A stretch of DNA of 64,000 nt from Sclerodactyla briareus (Eukaryota > Echinodermata > Holothuroidea > Dendrochirotida > Sclerodactylidae), in NCBI GenBank assembly GCA_026419785.1, contig JAODTK010001210.1:1-64000 (forward strand), read 5' to 3'. The notes below the pieces were generated by a model. It was given only the letters and a program-made list of their open reading frames with translations. It searched no databases and had not been told where the DNA came from. A program made the translations under genes and the position numbers. Below are positions 1-13,200 of this stretch, piece by piece. Within the stretch, counting starts at the first letter, position 1; every line of letters begins with the position of its first letter.

Positions 1-629
1 TTTTGATGACAGTAAGGAAAAAAACACAAACGACCCATGACCTCCAAAGTACACTAGAAATGGGAAAGATTAACTGTGCGTCCAATACCACTGAAGGATA
101 TGAATTGGACTAGAAATGCTATGGTTTGATCTAGTGGATCTGCAGTCTATCTTGAGGACAGACGTAGTTTGGGTGAGTTGAGGAAGGCTAAAGCCCAACA
201 CACACAGACAGACAAAAAGGCAAAATGCAACACAGTAGAACAATGGCGATTCGAAGGTGGCATTGGACAAAACAGAAAACACTATTTCATGAACTAGATG
301 ATCAGTTGGAAATTATCGGAAGGCTCATTAATCTGGTGAAGGTATAGTGCATTGCAGTGATTTTCGCATCAGTTCTGCCATTAGGGTTACATATAGAATA
401 GGTACGTTTATGTGTGAAGCTTTTTTTGGCCTGTTTTTTTTTCCAACGGTCGCCCGGTTTGGGCCAGGGGTCTTAAGTTGCTGACCCCTGTTATTCAAAA
501 ATCAGTGTTGGATGCCATTGTTCGTAGATGAAGCAACACCCCTAAAAAAAATGCTGTTAATGTCCTGACAAGAACTAACAATTTGGAGGTTACAATTTTT
601 TGTGTGGACTACACCTAACCAAAAAGCCA

Positions 630-1075
630 ACGGGCAGCTCCTTTGTTGCCACTGAACATTTTCTGTTTACATTGCTGTTGTGATATTGCAGTTGACAATC
701 ACATGTCATATGGTAAAGGAGTTGGTGAGCCTCCAGTATGTCGTCCCATGTTGGGCTGAAGCTAAGCTGAGATCTCATTCTGCTGAAGCCGCATCGTTAG
801 GTGAATACACCGTGTAAACCACTCTTGCATGGCCATTTTGCTTGTTCAGTGATACATGGTGGATTGCAGATTAGCTGCCAGCAACCAAAAGTGAACTAAA
901 TGTTGGTCCAATGTTGAGATGAAGCTAGATGGCAGCTTCTCCATCCTTGCTGCAGCTGACAGTAGGTGAAGTACACCAGTGTACCCCCCTTGCAGATATT
1001 TTTCTGTTCGTGTACTGGTGGATTGCAGCGTAGATGCAGCATACCAAAAACCATCAGTTCAGAGTTATGACTGGT
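630..1075. repeat. Minisatellite of about 165-bp units
   Basis: About 2.5 units can be read. The phrases CACCGTGTAAACCACTCTTG and CACCAGTGTACCCCCCTTG head successive units, and both units then carry a 'GGTGGATTGCAG' stretch. Units with the same TTGCATGGC and GATACAT phrases recur in the intron at 14.7-15.5 kb and weakly near 12.9 kb, so this is a family confined to this gene's neighbourhood as far as the window shows. The rest of 1-1,116 shows nothing else I recognise. Confidence 0.5.
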
Positions 1076-1116
1076 GTGCCACAATTGTGCGAAGATTCCA
1101 TTTTCCGTTGTTGCAG

Positions 1117-1254
1117 ACATGCGGGACTATGTCTTGTCCAGGACGAGACCTTCGCCCCTCCTTGGTGCCGGACGGTGAACACCGTGGGGAGCACTTCCCA
1201 ACCGGGACACCAGGACCTTCATATACGAGGTGTTCAACAGATCGTGATGAACTG
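1117..1254 (+). CDS. CFAP65: CFAP65 candidate exon (upstream)
   Basis: Preceded by a pyrimidine-rich tract ending TTGTTGCAG and followed by G|GTAAAT (an alternative donor, GAG|GTGTTC, lies at 1,230). One frame reads QDETFAPPWCRTVNTVGS, then a frame change gives a QPGHQ...FIYEV stretch, which resembles the strand-rich linker just before the next MSP domain of CFAP65. The frame change and lack of a hallmark motif make this the less certain of the upstream exons. Confidence 0.4.
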
Positions 1255-4200
1255 GTAAATCTCAACACAGGGATTGATTGACCTTTAATAACGGAATTCT
1301 GTGACATGCTTCTGATTCCAGTCAGTCAATCCTAGCGGCATAACTATTTTGTGAGTGTGTGGTGCCTGATTCGTAACCATGAATACTTGACCCAACCTGA
1401 AATTAACGCGTGAAAGCTTGTTATGATCAGGTTCAAAATTGGTGTGCATCTGTGATGACCATATTATTTTTGAATAGAATTGTAAAATTGCTATTTGAGT
1501 TAATTTTGCTTATGAACATGATAACTCCACCCAACCTGGATAAATCAAGCTTCATATTTAGAATGTGGGATCATCCAGGTCAAAGTAATTGGAATATTGT
1601 GACACAACAAATCTAGAATGTTTAATGTCAGCGAAGGACCCTAGTTCTTTTTCGCTTCCGATTTATGGCCCAACTCAAACGATGTAACCTTTTTTTTTTT
1701 GCCTGGGACATGCAATAAAATGTCCTGTTAAATAAATAAGCAATTCATTGCCTGTTCCACAGTTTTCATCAAGCAGCGACTTCGGAGCCTCCGCCTATAA
1801 GAACGTCCTGCTCACTAACGACGGGGACACTCCCATACACTACAGGATTCCAGAGGACCCTACGGGTAAGTATCCCATTCAACCTGTGTTTCCTTCCGCA
1901 CAATTCAGATCCTGTGTTGTACTCATTATAAGCAGGATAATTCTTGTTAAGGCAAACACACAGTAAAGACTGAAGTTTATCAGGCCCCCAAATTCAGACT
2001 GTTCACATGACCTGCAAAAAGGAGCACAAAAGTGTCTCAGTTTTTCTGACCTGGGTGAATCATTGGCTTTCATGTCTAGCCGTGTTGTTGTGTATGCTGT
2101 GTGTACTTCTTTTCGTCATTTAGTCAGCCTCCATCCTTGGCCCTTTTGGTCCTTCCACCCCCCCCCCCCCCCCCCCCCCCTCCCCTGCCCCCTGGGTGGT
2201 CCCCTGTATCAATCACACATCTATAAAATTGCTGAAAAGTTTATCAACTTTTAGTATCGGTTTTTGAATACTTTGGTAGTTGGTCGTAGTGTTTTTGGGA
2301 CTGTTTGAGAGACACTCTGTGACACATTTTGTTTTGACAGTTTGAATAACATAATGCAATATGTCTATTTCAGCATTTCAGGATAGGCCGCACTTGGCCT
2401 GACCCGCCATGATCGCCAGCTGTTTGCGCTCATATTCGCCCAGGGAGCAAACGCCAGGCTGGACTAACCTTCACACGGACCCGAATTGAGTCGGAGAAAC
2501 ACTCCTTGGATATCACTGCGAGGGGTCCTCGGAACAGCCATGGTCCTCCTAGATTCATTCAGATGTTTGTTCCCTCTTCAGGATTACTTGATCAGTTGCT
2601 CATTGCTGGGGTTGTCACGAATGTTATCATCTGCTCACGCGTCCCAAGGTATAGAATTATAAGTATTCAACCTTTTGGAGCAAAGAATCCGTCACTGTTT
2701 TGAAGGGTTTCGTACTTTGAAATATGCGGTTTTCTAAGATTTTGTCAGTGATTACTACCCTCTTGACAATTTTTCAGGCAAACAATATTATGGATCCAGA
2801 TGTTTCTTACCAGTTTTTTTTATCTACCTTAAATTATCAATAAGGTTGGTCAGTCTAAGCCTAGTTAATTTGGCCTACAAAATGTCCGTATATCAATCCA
2901 CCTATAGTCCCAGTAGGAGTTCTTCATTTTGCCTGAAATGCTAATTCAAGTTATAATAAGCAGGCACTCAGCATTTGTGAACAGGCGACCAAGAATGTGG
3001 TGACGATGGTGAGGTTTTCAAAAGCAACTTGATTAAGAGATGGGTCCTAGGGGGGTGCTCTTCATAAGGTAAGGTAGCCAAACGCCCAAACAGTACTTTT
3101 CGGCGAATCTGCTGGTAGATACTTTTCTGCATTGTTCTGGTAGGAATTAACCGATATGTTACTACTCTTCATTCCATCAATCAGGGTGTGCTGTGCTTCA
3201 AGCCCACCTGTCTGGGACAACGTCGATGCAGGACCTACAACGTGAGGAACATATCCCGCATCCCAATGAGGTTTGAGTGGGTCGTTCTCCTGGTGACTCC
3301 AGACCACTTGAAAGTCGAGCCTACCACTGGGAATTCGCTCAATGAATCACATGTGGAGGAATTTCACTAAACTAACTTGAGAGAGTGCAATAATTAATCT
3401 AACTGCCAAACGTGCTTCAATAATGGGGGGGCACTGGAGGTCATTCAGTTGACTATTTACCTATTTTTGCAAAATCAAAGTTTTGTTCGATTTCCTGAAA
3501 CTATGTGGGTATGGTCCCCTCTAGTCCCCAGACCTTTGAACATAGATTTTGTTCACTGGAGCTCGTGTCGTCTTTTTTTAGATTCCCATCAAAAAGTATT
3601 GAGTACGGTTCCCACGTTTGGTCCTCCACCTATTTGAAATTAGCGAAAGGGGAACTGGAAGTCAAGTAAAGTTCCTATTTGTAGGGACTGTAATATATGA
3701 TATTTTCTGTCACTTTGGCATGAACGAAACTTTGTACTCTCCGTTGGTAGACATGGTCAACAATCAGTCCCAATGGATCTGAAATTGGGACTAGTCACTA
3801 ATTTAGTATCATATATAGGTGAACAACTTATGAGCTGGCAACTATATCCACCTCTATTCATGCTTTTAGATTTTACTGTTTTTATCTGTGCAACTGGCAA
3901 TGTGCTTTTTTTTTTACCTCTGGAACAGGTCGGTTGAAATTAACTGACTGACTACCTTAACAAAAACAATCACTGATCACAAAAAAGGTGTGACCTGCTG
4001 TTCTGGAACTCACATTGTTCTGATAATAGCACCTATGTTATTCTTCCAGACACACATTTGGTCATTCACCCCGAAGAAGGAAGAGAAATACCTCTTCAAG
4101 CCATACATGCAGATGAAGATGTTAAGCCACACGGGTAAGTACTTTTATTTATTCTCTTGCCAATACACAAGCCATTCATCTGATATGGAAATGCACTTTC

Positions 4201-7200
4201 CTGGCTCATTGCCTTCAGATGTGAAACAATTCTAATTGTTAGTAACCTGTAGATACACATTTTTCATTACACTGTGAGTCGGCTTTGATAATCTCTCAGC
4301 TAATTCCCAAGCAAGGCATGTCTCCTCTGATGTTCCACACCACCCACGTGTTAAAGTGGGTACCTGCGAGGGTAACAGAAGTAGGCCCCGCTGTAGGCTG
4401 CCCAGGGGGGTATAGTAGGTTGTGAGTGGAACAATCCGCGGTGGTGCAGGGCCAAGGTTCTTACTCGAGTTACCAATGACCAAGGGATTAAGTCTCTAGT
4501 CGTGTGAGGAGGCCTTGCCTTGATACAAGACTATAAAATAAACCCAAATCCTAATCTCAACATACATAGTATTAACAATTTGGTAGTCCATGTGCTCCAT
4601 ATATGTTATGCTTTACCAACCCTTGAACTTTCCCTCATCATGCTAAGGCTTTGTGTGACTCAATTAGAATTTGCTTCCAAAGTAGTAGCAGTGGAATGAA
4701 CCAATCAGTGATGGTCTAAATATTGAGATGCTCACGTGGCACCTCACTTTCAAACTATAAATATGCAGTGGGTCCAGCAGTTTGAAATGGTTGGTGTAGC
4801 ATCGGGAAATGCTCTTCAAATGAGCTACACACTTTTGGAGGTGCATAGCAGTCAGTTTGTTCACGAAACTATGACAGCTACAAGTTTCTACAATTCTTCC
4901 ACAAATGGCTACACAAGTGTCTGGACACTATTTCAAACACTGATGGCATGCACTCTTAGGTAGGATTCCTAGATGCGTATGGGGGTCCGGGGCGATGGAA
5001 ACTCACTATTTAAGGAAATGAAAACTTGTTCAGAAGAGAAAACACTGTAAGTTTATGCGAAAAGACCATGAAAATGCAGCAGCCCATGCATATTGTCATT
5101 GATTGGCTTTTTATGAAGATATTCAATAAGTAATTCGCGGTGCTAGGCATTCGTATATGCGTTGTTACATTGCTCATTCCGCCTTTTCGGTGGCTGGTTT
5201 GTCTTATTTATATCTTTTTTTGCTCTGTGGGAACCAATATCTATCTGCAAACTAACTAGGGACATATTCAAACTCTGGCCCTGCTCTGTTCACGTGAATT
5301 GGCGATTTTTCACCAATCCGTATTGGACCCGCATACACATCTATAGATCCCAGCCTTACACGACTCATTGAAAAAGTGTGTGGCGCGAACACAAAGGCCA
5401 GGCTACATGCACAATTTTCTCAAGACAATTAGGCTAGTCCAGATTTGTCTGAAGGTTCATGGCATCGAGTAATATTCCAGGATGGGCTCAACATCACAAT
5501 GTGGTCAAACCAAGTGGTTGGCACAATTGGACCAAGTGGTTGGCACAAGTGGTAGAGCGCGGCCACCCTGGAGACAGGGGTTTTTGATTCCCGGTCGGTT
5601 CTACCGAGGACTTCATAATGGAACCTGTTGCCTCGTCGCTGGCGCTCAGCACAGGGATTGGAGCAGGGACAAACAAGGGGAAGGCAATTTGCAAGTTGCC
5701 ATCTGTGTGTGATACCCCAATCCCACAGTTAAGGTACCGCCAAAGAGGCATCGCCTTATTTGGGTACCTGGGAGGGTTTCGCAGCTCGCTGACAAATAAA
5801 AGGTGCAGCCATCCGGTCCGCCTGCCACTTCGCAGGGATGGCAATCACCTTCCAGCACGTGTGTGGGACATTTTCTTCCTCTAGCCATATGTGGGCCGCT
5901 GAGTGTACATGCCTCGCACGTAGACCTATCTGAGTTCAGACACCATGACGTAATTTTTCATCTTATAGTATACAATACCAGCTTCTGTCCGGTAATTTAT
6001 CTATATTTTTTTAATGGTATACTTGCCCGAGCAAGGATCGAACCTATTCAAGGCCCAGCAATGATGCAGGACCTTGCTACTGCGACCTATTGTCGCTGCA
6101 AATCCCTCTCCAGGACAAAATAAGGCAATGGGAGGGGGTAATCACACGCAGGAAGCAACTTACAAATTGCCCGCCCCTCGTTTGTCCCTGCTCCAATCCA
6201 TTTGTGAAGGCGCCAGCGAGCAAGCCAACAGGTACATTTAAAGTCTTTGGTATACCCGACCGGATATCGAACCCCGATCTCCCGGTGGAAGGCCAATGCT
6301 CTATCAACTGTGCCTACCACTCGGTATAGGACGTTTCTTTGGATTGCCAGAACTAGGGCCGCACATAGCTCGTTAGTGGGCCCAGTGATTTTGTTTTCTA
6401 TCACTGCTTTCCTTCCCTCGCGTTTTTAGTCTTAAATACACTATAGTGACAACAATATGTATATAGCTCATGGAATAAATGCACGCCCTTGCGGTACTGT
6501 ATCTCAGGGAGAGTTGGGGGATGGGCCAGGCCCAGGCCTGGTTGCTTGCCTGTGTGCTAATTGGGAGATGGAGGCTTATGGGGCCTGGGTTTCCTCCAGG
6601 AATTAGAAAAGGGACAGAAATATGTTCAGTCGCCAAAATCTATGGGGTGAGGGGTCGGGGTCCAGGGAGCAAATCCCCAAGAAAAAATTGGATTTAGGCC
6701 ACTTTTAGGTATCTTTGCATTTGGGGATACAAAGGAATTGGGAAAAAAGACTTCAAAAATAACTAGAAAATTGCAAAAAATAGTGGGAGATAACCCCCAC
6801 ACTCATTCGAGGGAAGGGGGAATACTTCCCCTCTGCCCCCCGAAGGAAACCCCTGGGCTAAGTATCGACCATCATGCAGGGGCGGGTAAGCGGGGGGGCA
6901 CCGGCCCCCCTTGTCTGGGAAAAAATTGTGAGGGGAGTGCTCGGGGAGCGGAGGAGGAAATAATCGAGCAAATGCGAGAAAAAAGAAAGAAAAAAGGGAA
7001 AATGGAAAAAAATGAAAAACATGAAAAAATGATGGTTTTGGTGTTTAGGGAGTGGTGAGGTGCACTATGCCAAACGATACTGCTGAACTTTCACCGGGGA
7101 AACTCCTGGCCCCTCGTCGGGTAACTTGGCGCCGCCCATGCGACCATGCCTAAACTCCCAGAGATGCAGTAAGTAATGTATATATTAGGATCCTCGATCT

Positions 7201-10200
7201 CACTCATTCCTTCTAGCGACTACACAAAGGCGAAAGAGGGTGCCTGTAAAGGGTCATCGGTGAAGCACGTCAAGGGGGACTCCACTGTAAGTGAACTAAG
7301 GTTGTTGTGAACGTTTCTATCGCGTAATGATGCAAGGAAGAGACTGAGCGTCTCTAAGGCCGGCAAGTAGTCAGACCTTAATGCTGCATTTTTGTTAGCT
7401 GTGCAACTTACCCCCCCAGAAAAAGAAACAAGACTGAGACTGGTGCAAAAATGACGGTAAGTGTATGAAAGTGTGGAAAGCAGTAGTAACAGGAGGGTAG
7501 ATGAGTGAGGTGGAGACACTCAATAGGGGGAATCAAAGCAGTCTGCTGCAGGACCATACGGAGAGTTGTTTTTACAACATAGGTTCTATATACTTTGTGA
7601 GCAGCCAGCAGGGCTATAAAATTATTACGTGAGGTGAGCTAAAACTGAGTGAACTAAATGGATAGATTTTTTTTTGCAAGGCTCTGAGACATAGCCACAA
7701 TGTGGAGGAGAGGTAAATAAACATACAGACAGCGGACATGACAATGCTATCCTTACAGATTAGGCTATTGATATAAATAGGACCTAGAATGCAAAATTCT
7801 CAACTGGATTGTCAGTGCAAGGCTAACCATCAGGCCAATATGCTTGCTACCTCCCGTCATGAGAGGGAGGGGGAAGAATGCAGGTCATTCTCCAGGCCGT
7901 GTAGCCTTTAAAAGAAAGATTGGATTCTAGTAATGAGTAACAGGTCATCCTCTCAATTTTACGGCACTTTCTCATTTCTGAGTTGTCTTCTGTCTTGAGA
8001 GGAATGCTTTAATTATACACAGGGGTGGTTCTCCATCTGGACATCAGAGATTCAATAGGGGAAAACCTTCCTTGGCTCGACTTCCATCCCAAGCTTTCGA
8101 GCCCAGGCTCTTCGAATATAAATAGGTCGTCCACCTTGAATTTATATTGTATCCTTTAATCCCACAGGCGGAGGAGCAGTCGTAGATCTATCCTACATAG
8201 TGGTAGGCACTGCTGTCAGCAGGGACCTATGTTATAACAATAACAGCCGGCACCCTTTACTATAGGCCTATTTGTGGACCAGACCCTTGAAGGCATCACT
8301 CTGAAGAGTTTGCAGAAAGTGACAGTGGTGAGCAATAACAACATTTTCAATGCGTCTTTCTATTTGTCTTTCCTTTTGTTCAAGATGACACTGCATTTCA
8401 GTTAGGGTTCAGAATCGGTTCAGAGTTGTTCCTTCCCTCCTCTGTCTTCAAGGGAGCACGCACTTGATTTGTATTTCGGTAAAGCTCAATATGAGACCTT
8501 TCAACAGTGGAATAAACCTTCCAGATGAACTCAGCTTAAAGAATAAGGGGAAAAAAATAAATCTTTTTCAGAAATCTGCATTTCACTCTATTTCTGAACA
8601 TCCATGAGTGGCATTGGTTACTTTTTTTATTTTTTTGTTTTTTTTCATTATATCCAAGTCACATTGATACCGCGTATCGTGCTACAATAAGTTGATGCCG
8701 CAATCGGCTTTGCACAGTATTTCCCTCCCTTACTGCATGTACAAGTGGGTCAGACACCATTGTAATAGTAATTCCTAAGTGATTGGCTTAGTGCATGGAC
8801 TTAGTATACCATCCGGTGAGATTTGATGGATCAACAATTGTGTCTAGTGCATTCTGTTTTCTGGTTTGACCATTGTTTATGCGTGGCTACAAACAGACTG
8901 CGCCATTCAACATGATTTGAAGTCGTCACACAATACAACCAGCAATACAAGTAACTATTGTATGTTGAGTTTAACTCCGGCCAGCCTGTCTTTCACTGCG
9001 ATTATTGGATGGCCATTGTTTTTGACCAGCAATAAGAATCCAAGATTAGCAATAATGGATAGTTGGGAGTTTAAAACATTGATAGACCCTACTGACAAGT
9101 AAGTGTCAAGGTCCTTAACCTCCTCATACCTATCTGCTCACCATGGGGATTATTGACATCAATTTCAAAACGAAAAATGTGCAAATAACATAATTGTCTC
9201 ATTTGGGTGGCTTTGCCTTGCATATATTCTTTGGGAGATATATGTCTGATTTATCTCATACTATCTAGCAGTTGATTACCCTCAAGAGAACAGACAAGTC
9301 GCAAAAAAAAAAACCTCTTGAAAAATGTCCTGACAAAGTCAGAAGAATCTATTCAGTCATTTACATTGTGTGTGTGGTATGCGTTGGTTGTGGTGGTTGT
9401 ATGTGACGCCTGGCTTGCATAACGATACTGACGCTCAACCTGGATGGATGAGGCTCATACTTGGTATGTGTGTTCCCCTGGGAGCCCATGACACTCCTAT
9501 TTGTTGGGGTCAGGTCAGAGGTCACTAGAGGTCCAAGTGTGAAAGTCGAAAAGTCCGATGGTTGTCAATCTAGTTGAAATTTGGTGTATAGCTTTCTTAT
9601 GGGGAGTACAGGAACCCAATTTATTTTGGTTTAGGTCGGGGGAATTTTGGTAAAAAATTTGTGAAAAGTTGATGTTTTGACCTATTTTGGCTTGTAAACA
9701 CGGTAACTTGACCCCATCAGGGGTCAATTTCAGGGAACATGGGGAAAATTGTGAAAAATTGATAGAGATTGGCCAATTGTAGGTCTGTGAAGAGTCATAA
9801 CTCGACCCCACCTGGATGGATGGAGCTCATATTTGGGATGTGTGTTTCCCTATGGTGAGAACATGAACCCTATTGTTTGGGGGTCAGGGCAGAGGTCCCC
9901 AGAGGCTACAAGGTGGAAAAGTCTGAAACAAAAGTCCAGAATGGTTAGTCACTCTCGTTGAAAATTTGGTGTATAGCTTTCTTATGGGGAGTACAGGAAC
10001 CCATGGTATTTTGTTTAGTCGGGCGTGTGGAATCTTTGGTAAAAAATTTGTTGAAAGTTGATGTTGGACCTATGTTGGCTGTAAAACACAGGTGGTAACT
10101 TGACCCCATCAGGGGTCAATTTAAGGGAATGGGAAAATTGTGAAAAAATTGATATATGGCCAATTGTAGCTGGAAGAGCATAACTCGACCCCACCTGGAT

Positions 10201-13200
10201 GGATGGAGATATATGTGGTATGGGTTCCCTATGGTGAGAACATGAACCCTATTGTTTTGGGAGTCAGGTCAGAGTCATCAAACAAATAGGGATATGTATA
10301 CAGTATGGGGAAACCACATTTACCAAAGGATACGAGTCATCCATCCAGGTTGGGTCGGTTATGTCTTCACAAGCTAAAATTGGCCAATATATCAATTTTT
10401 CACAATTTCCCTATGTTTTCCTTAAATTACCCAACTTTACTATTTTTGACCAAAATTCATCCCGACCTATACGAAAAACAATAGGGTTCTTGTACTCCCC
10501 ATAATAAAGCCTACCACACCAAAATTTCAGCTGATTGGAGATTCTAGACTTATCCTCTCACCAAGATTTTTTATACTTTGACCTTTATTGACATCACAAT
10601 GCCTTAGACCTGAACCCGAAAACAATCGGATCATGTTATTCAGTATGGGGAACCACATACAATGTGAGCGTAATCATCCAGGTGGGGTCGGTTTGCTCTT
10701 CACAAGCTAAAATTGGCCAATACATCAATTTTGCACATTTCCCCATGTTCCTAGGATTTGGACCCGTGAGTCTCCCCCCAAAAAAATAGGTTACATGTAC
10801 TCCCCATAATGAAGCCACTCACCCAATTTAGTTGATTGGACAAGCTTCTGGACTTATCCTATTCACAAGATTTTCCAGACTTGACCTCTAAGACCTCAGA
10901 TGACCTCCGATCCTTACTTCAGAACAATAAGGTCGTGTACTCATGATGAGGAACTACATACCAAGTATGGTTAATCATCCAGGTTATGGTCTTCACAAGC
11001 TAAAATTCTCCCAAAAGTTCAATTTTTCACAATGTCCATATTTTCTGCTGGTCTGCCCCAGGAGCAATAGGGTGCTTGTACTTTCCATAAGGAAAGCTAC
11101 ACACTTAAACAAGATAGGGATTGTAGTACTCATTATGGGGAGGCCAAATACCAAGTATGAGCTTCAGCCATCTCGGTGGGGTCCAAGTTGTGCTCTTCAC
11201 TAGCCAGGCATCAAATACAGACATACACACACACTGTTGACTGCATAGGTTCCCTGCCTTCAGTCAAGGAAAAAATATTTTGGCAAATTTCAGCTTGTAA
11301 GCACAATAACTCGATCTGATGATGAAGCTCATACTTGGTATGTCTGATTCCCATAATGAGCGCAAGAACCCTATTGTTTGAGGCAGGTCGCGGCACCTGA
11401 GGTCACCACAGGCCAAGGCAGGAAATCCTTGTACATCTGTCTGGTTGAATTAGGTGTTGGCTCCTGTATATCAAGGCAAAGGTACCCTGTGTGTGACAGC
11501 TGAAAAAGAGTGATATTTTTGAAACTTTGTGTGAGCTTTCTTATCAGAAGTACAGGGACCCTATTGGTGGGCGGGAAAATGGCAAATTTGTCAGACATTA
11601 GGTTGCCCATAATTAGCTGGTGCATCTCTCATTTGTCCTTGTGTCTGGCTATAGGTTTTAGGAAAGGGTCAGGGAATCACTAAGACCTTTAAGCTCTCTG
11701 GTCATTGCTGATGTCATTAATTAATATTCATGAAGGGGCGTGGCCTAAAGTAAATTGTCCAATCCTCTAGGAAGAAATACTTCACAAATGTAAATGTAAT
11801 TCTAACCAAGTACATGTCATGATAATTGCAATGGAGGGCGTGTTCATGGGCTCACTTGGGGATGATGATAGTAAATAATTGTTGAGAGAAAGTACCAACA
11901 TCACTTGTTGTTCAACAAGTGTCGTGAGTTCATAGGTGAAATTGTCACTCAGTAGTGTCCCCCATTGTAGGGGCACTTAGGTCCCTTAAGGGTCCTTAAC
12001 AGCCGTCAGCAGTCTTCTCACATGTCCTAAGAGGTGAAGAAAGGTGTAGACAGGGTTTTTAAATCAATACATGTAGGGCTGAATGGTGTTGGCTAATTAC
12101 CAAGATCCTATGATATGAATCTAACCCCGTCTTTCATTTTCTTCACATAGCGTGGAGCTCACCTCAGCGAGGGCATCATTCCAGCTCGTTACGTGCCACA
12201 GCTCCATGTCACCGTCAGCCCAGACACAGGCTCGACTACAGGTTTGACCTCTCCTACGAGCTCTGTACGACGGACATGGAGGTACCTGACCCCACCATGG
12301 GGGGCAGGAGGTCCCTTTGTGAGCCTGAGGGGGGTGGGGGTCTACCCCACCCTGCATGTGACCGACGCCCGCTGCTATGGGAGTTGCCAGCGTATAACAA
12401 GAGCAGACTCTGGAAGCTGTTCTCCCTAGACCACGTGAGTTGTGTTGCTTGCTAGTACCGTGTGTGTAGGGTATGCCCTCTTTGGCTGCTAACAGTTTAC
12501 ATTTCCAACCTGCAAACAGGTCCATGGTGTCTGTTACATGGGGGAGGTCAAATGGGCTCAAATAGGGGATGACTCAACAGGGGTGGGGGTTAATGCAGTG
12601 TGTGTGTGAGTGTGGGGGGGGGGTTTTTTACATGCTGCAGCTGCCTCACATGAGGTACAGCACAATACGGTCAAAACTATATGTTTTGCATGGTTATGCA
12701 TTCACAGTGATGCATGGCAGCATCTTCTGTTGTTTGCTGCAATCTGCCCTGCATTACATTCATTGAAATAGTTGTTTCAGTGATCAGCCTATCTCACATA
12801 AGCTTCTACATGTCTTAGATTCAATTAGTAGATGTATTCATGGGTCATCTTTTGTTGCAGTGTTAATTGCAGCTTACCACCCCCCCCGCTTGCAGCTGTG
12901 CAGTTCAGCTGCATACATTTGGGGTTGACATAGTGTGGGAGCAGTGCTAGAATCACCTAGGCTTAACATGGTGTGAGATTCATCATCATCCACCTGCAGA
13001 ACTCAACTCCGAGTTGAATTCTGGGTGTGACTTTTTCTGCAATGTAAATTACAGCCTGCTGCAGTCTGAAGGCTGGCTTGCAACTGTAATGCAATCATTT
13101 GTTGAAATAGGGTCCTTAGTGGTGCTGCACTCACTATTTATATAGCATGCTATTGTTACCATTTACCCTTCAGTTTCAACATGGATTGAATTCGATCCTG

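Larger units (their letters stand above)
4135..12150 (+). other. CFAP65 intronic tract with few, weak candidate exons
   Basis: This 8-kb stretch separates two well supported exons. It holds a MITE (4.96-5.36 kb), two SINEs facing each other (5.5 and 6.0-6.3 kb), a G-rich dispersed repeat (6.6-7.1 kb), three candidate exons (7,217; 8,168; 8,897) and a direct-plus-inverted repeat array (9.4-11.6 kb). I see nothing coding in 11.65-12.15 kb. Confidence 0.6.

Noticed and set aside
7220-7519. 99-codon minus-strand protein with Leu/Ser-rich start
   Set aside because: Low complexity, no motif, and overlaps a better plus-strand candidate exon.
12121-12561. 146-codon minus-strand open frame over the 12.15-kb exon
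   Set aside because: It is antisense to a well supported CFAP65 exon, and is what GC-rich coding DNA produces by chance.
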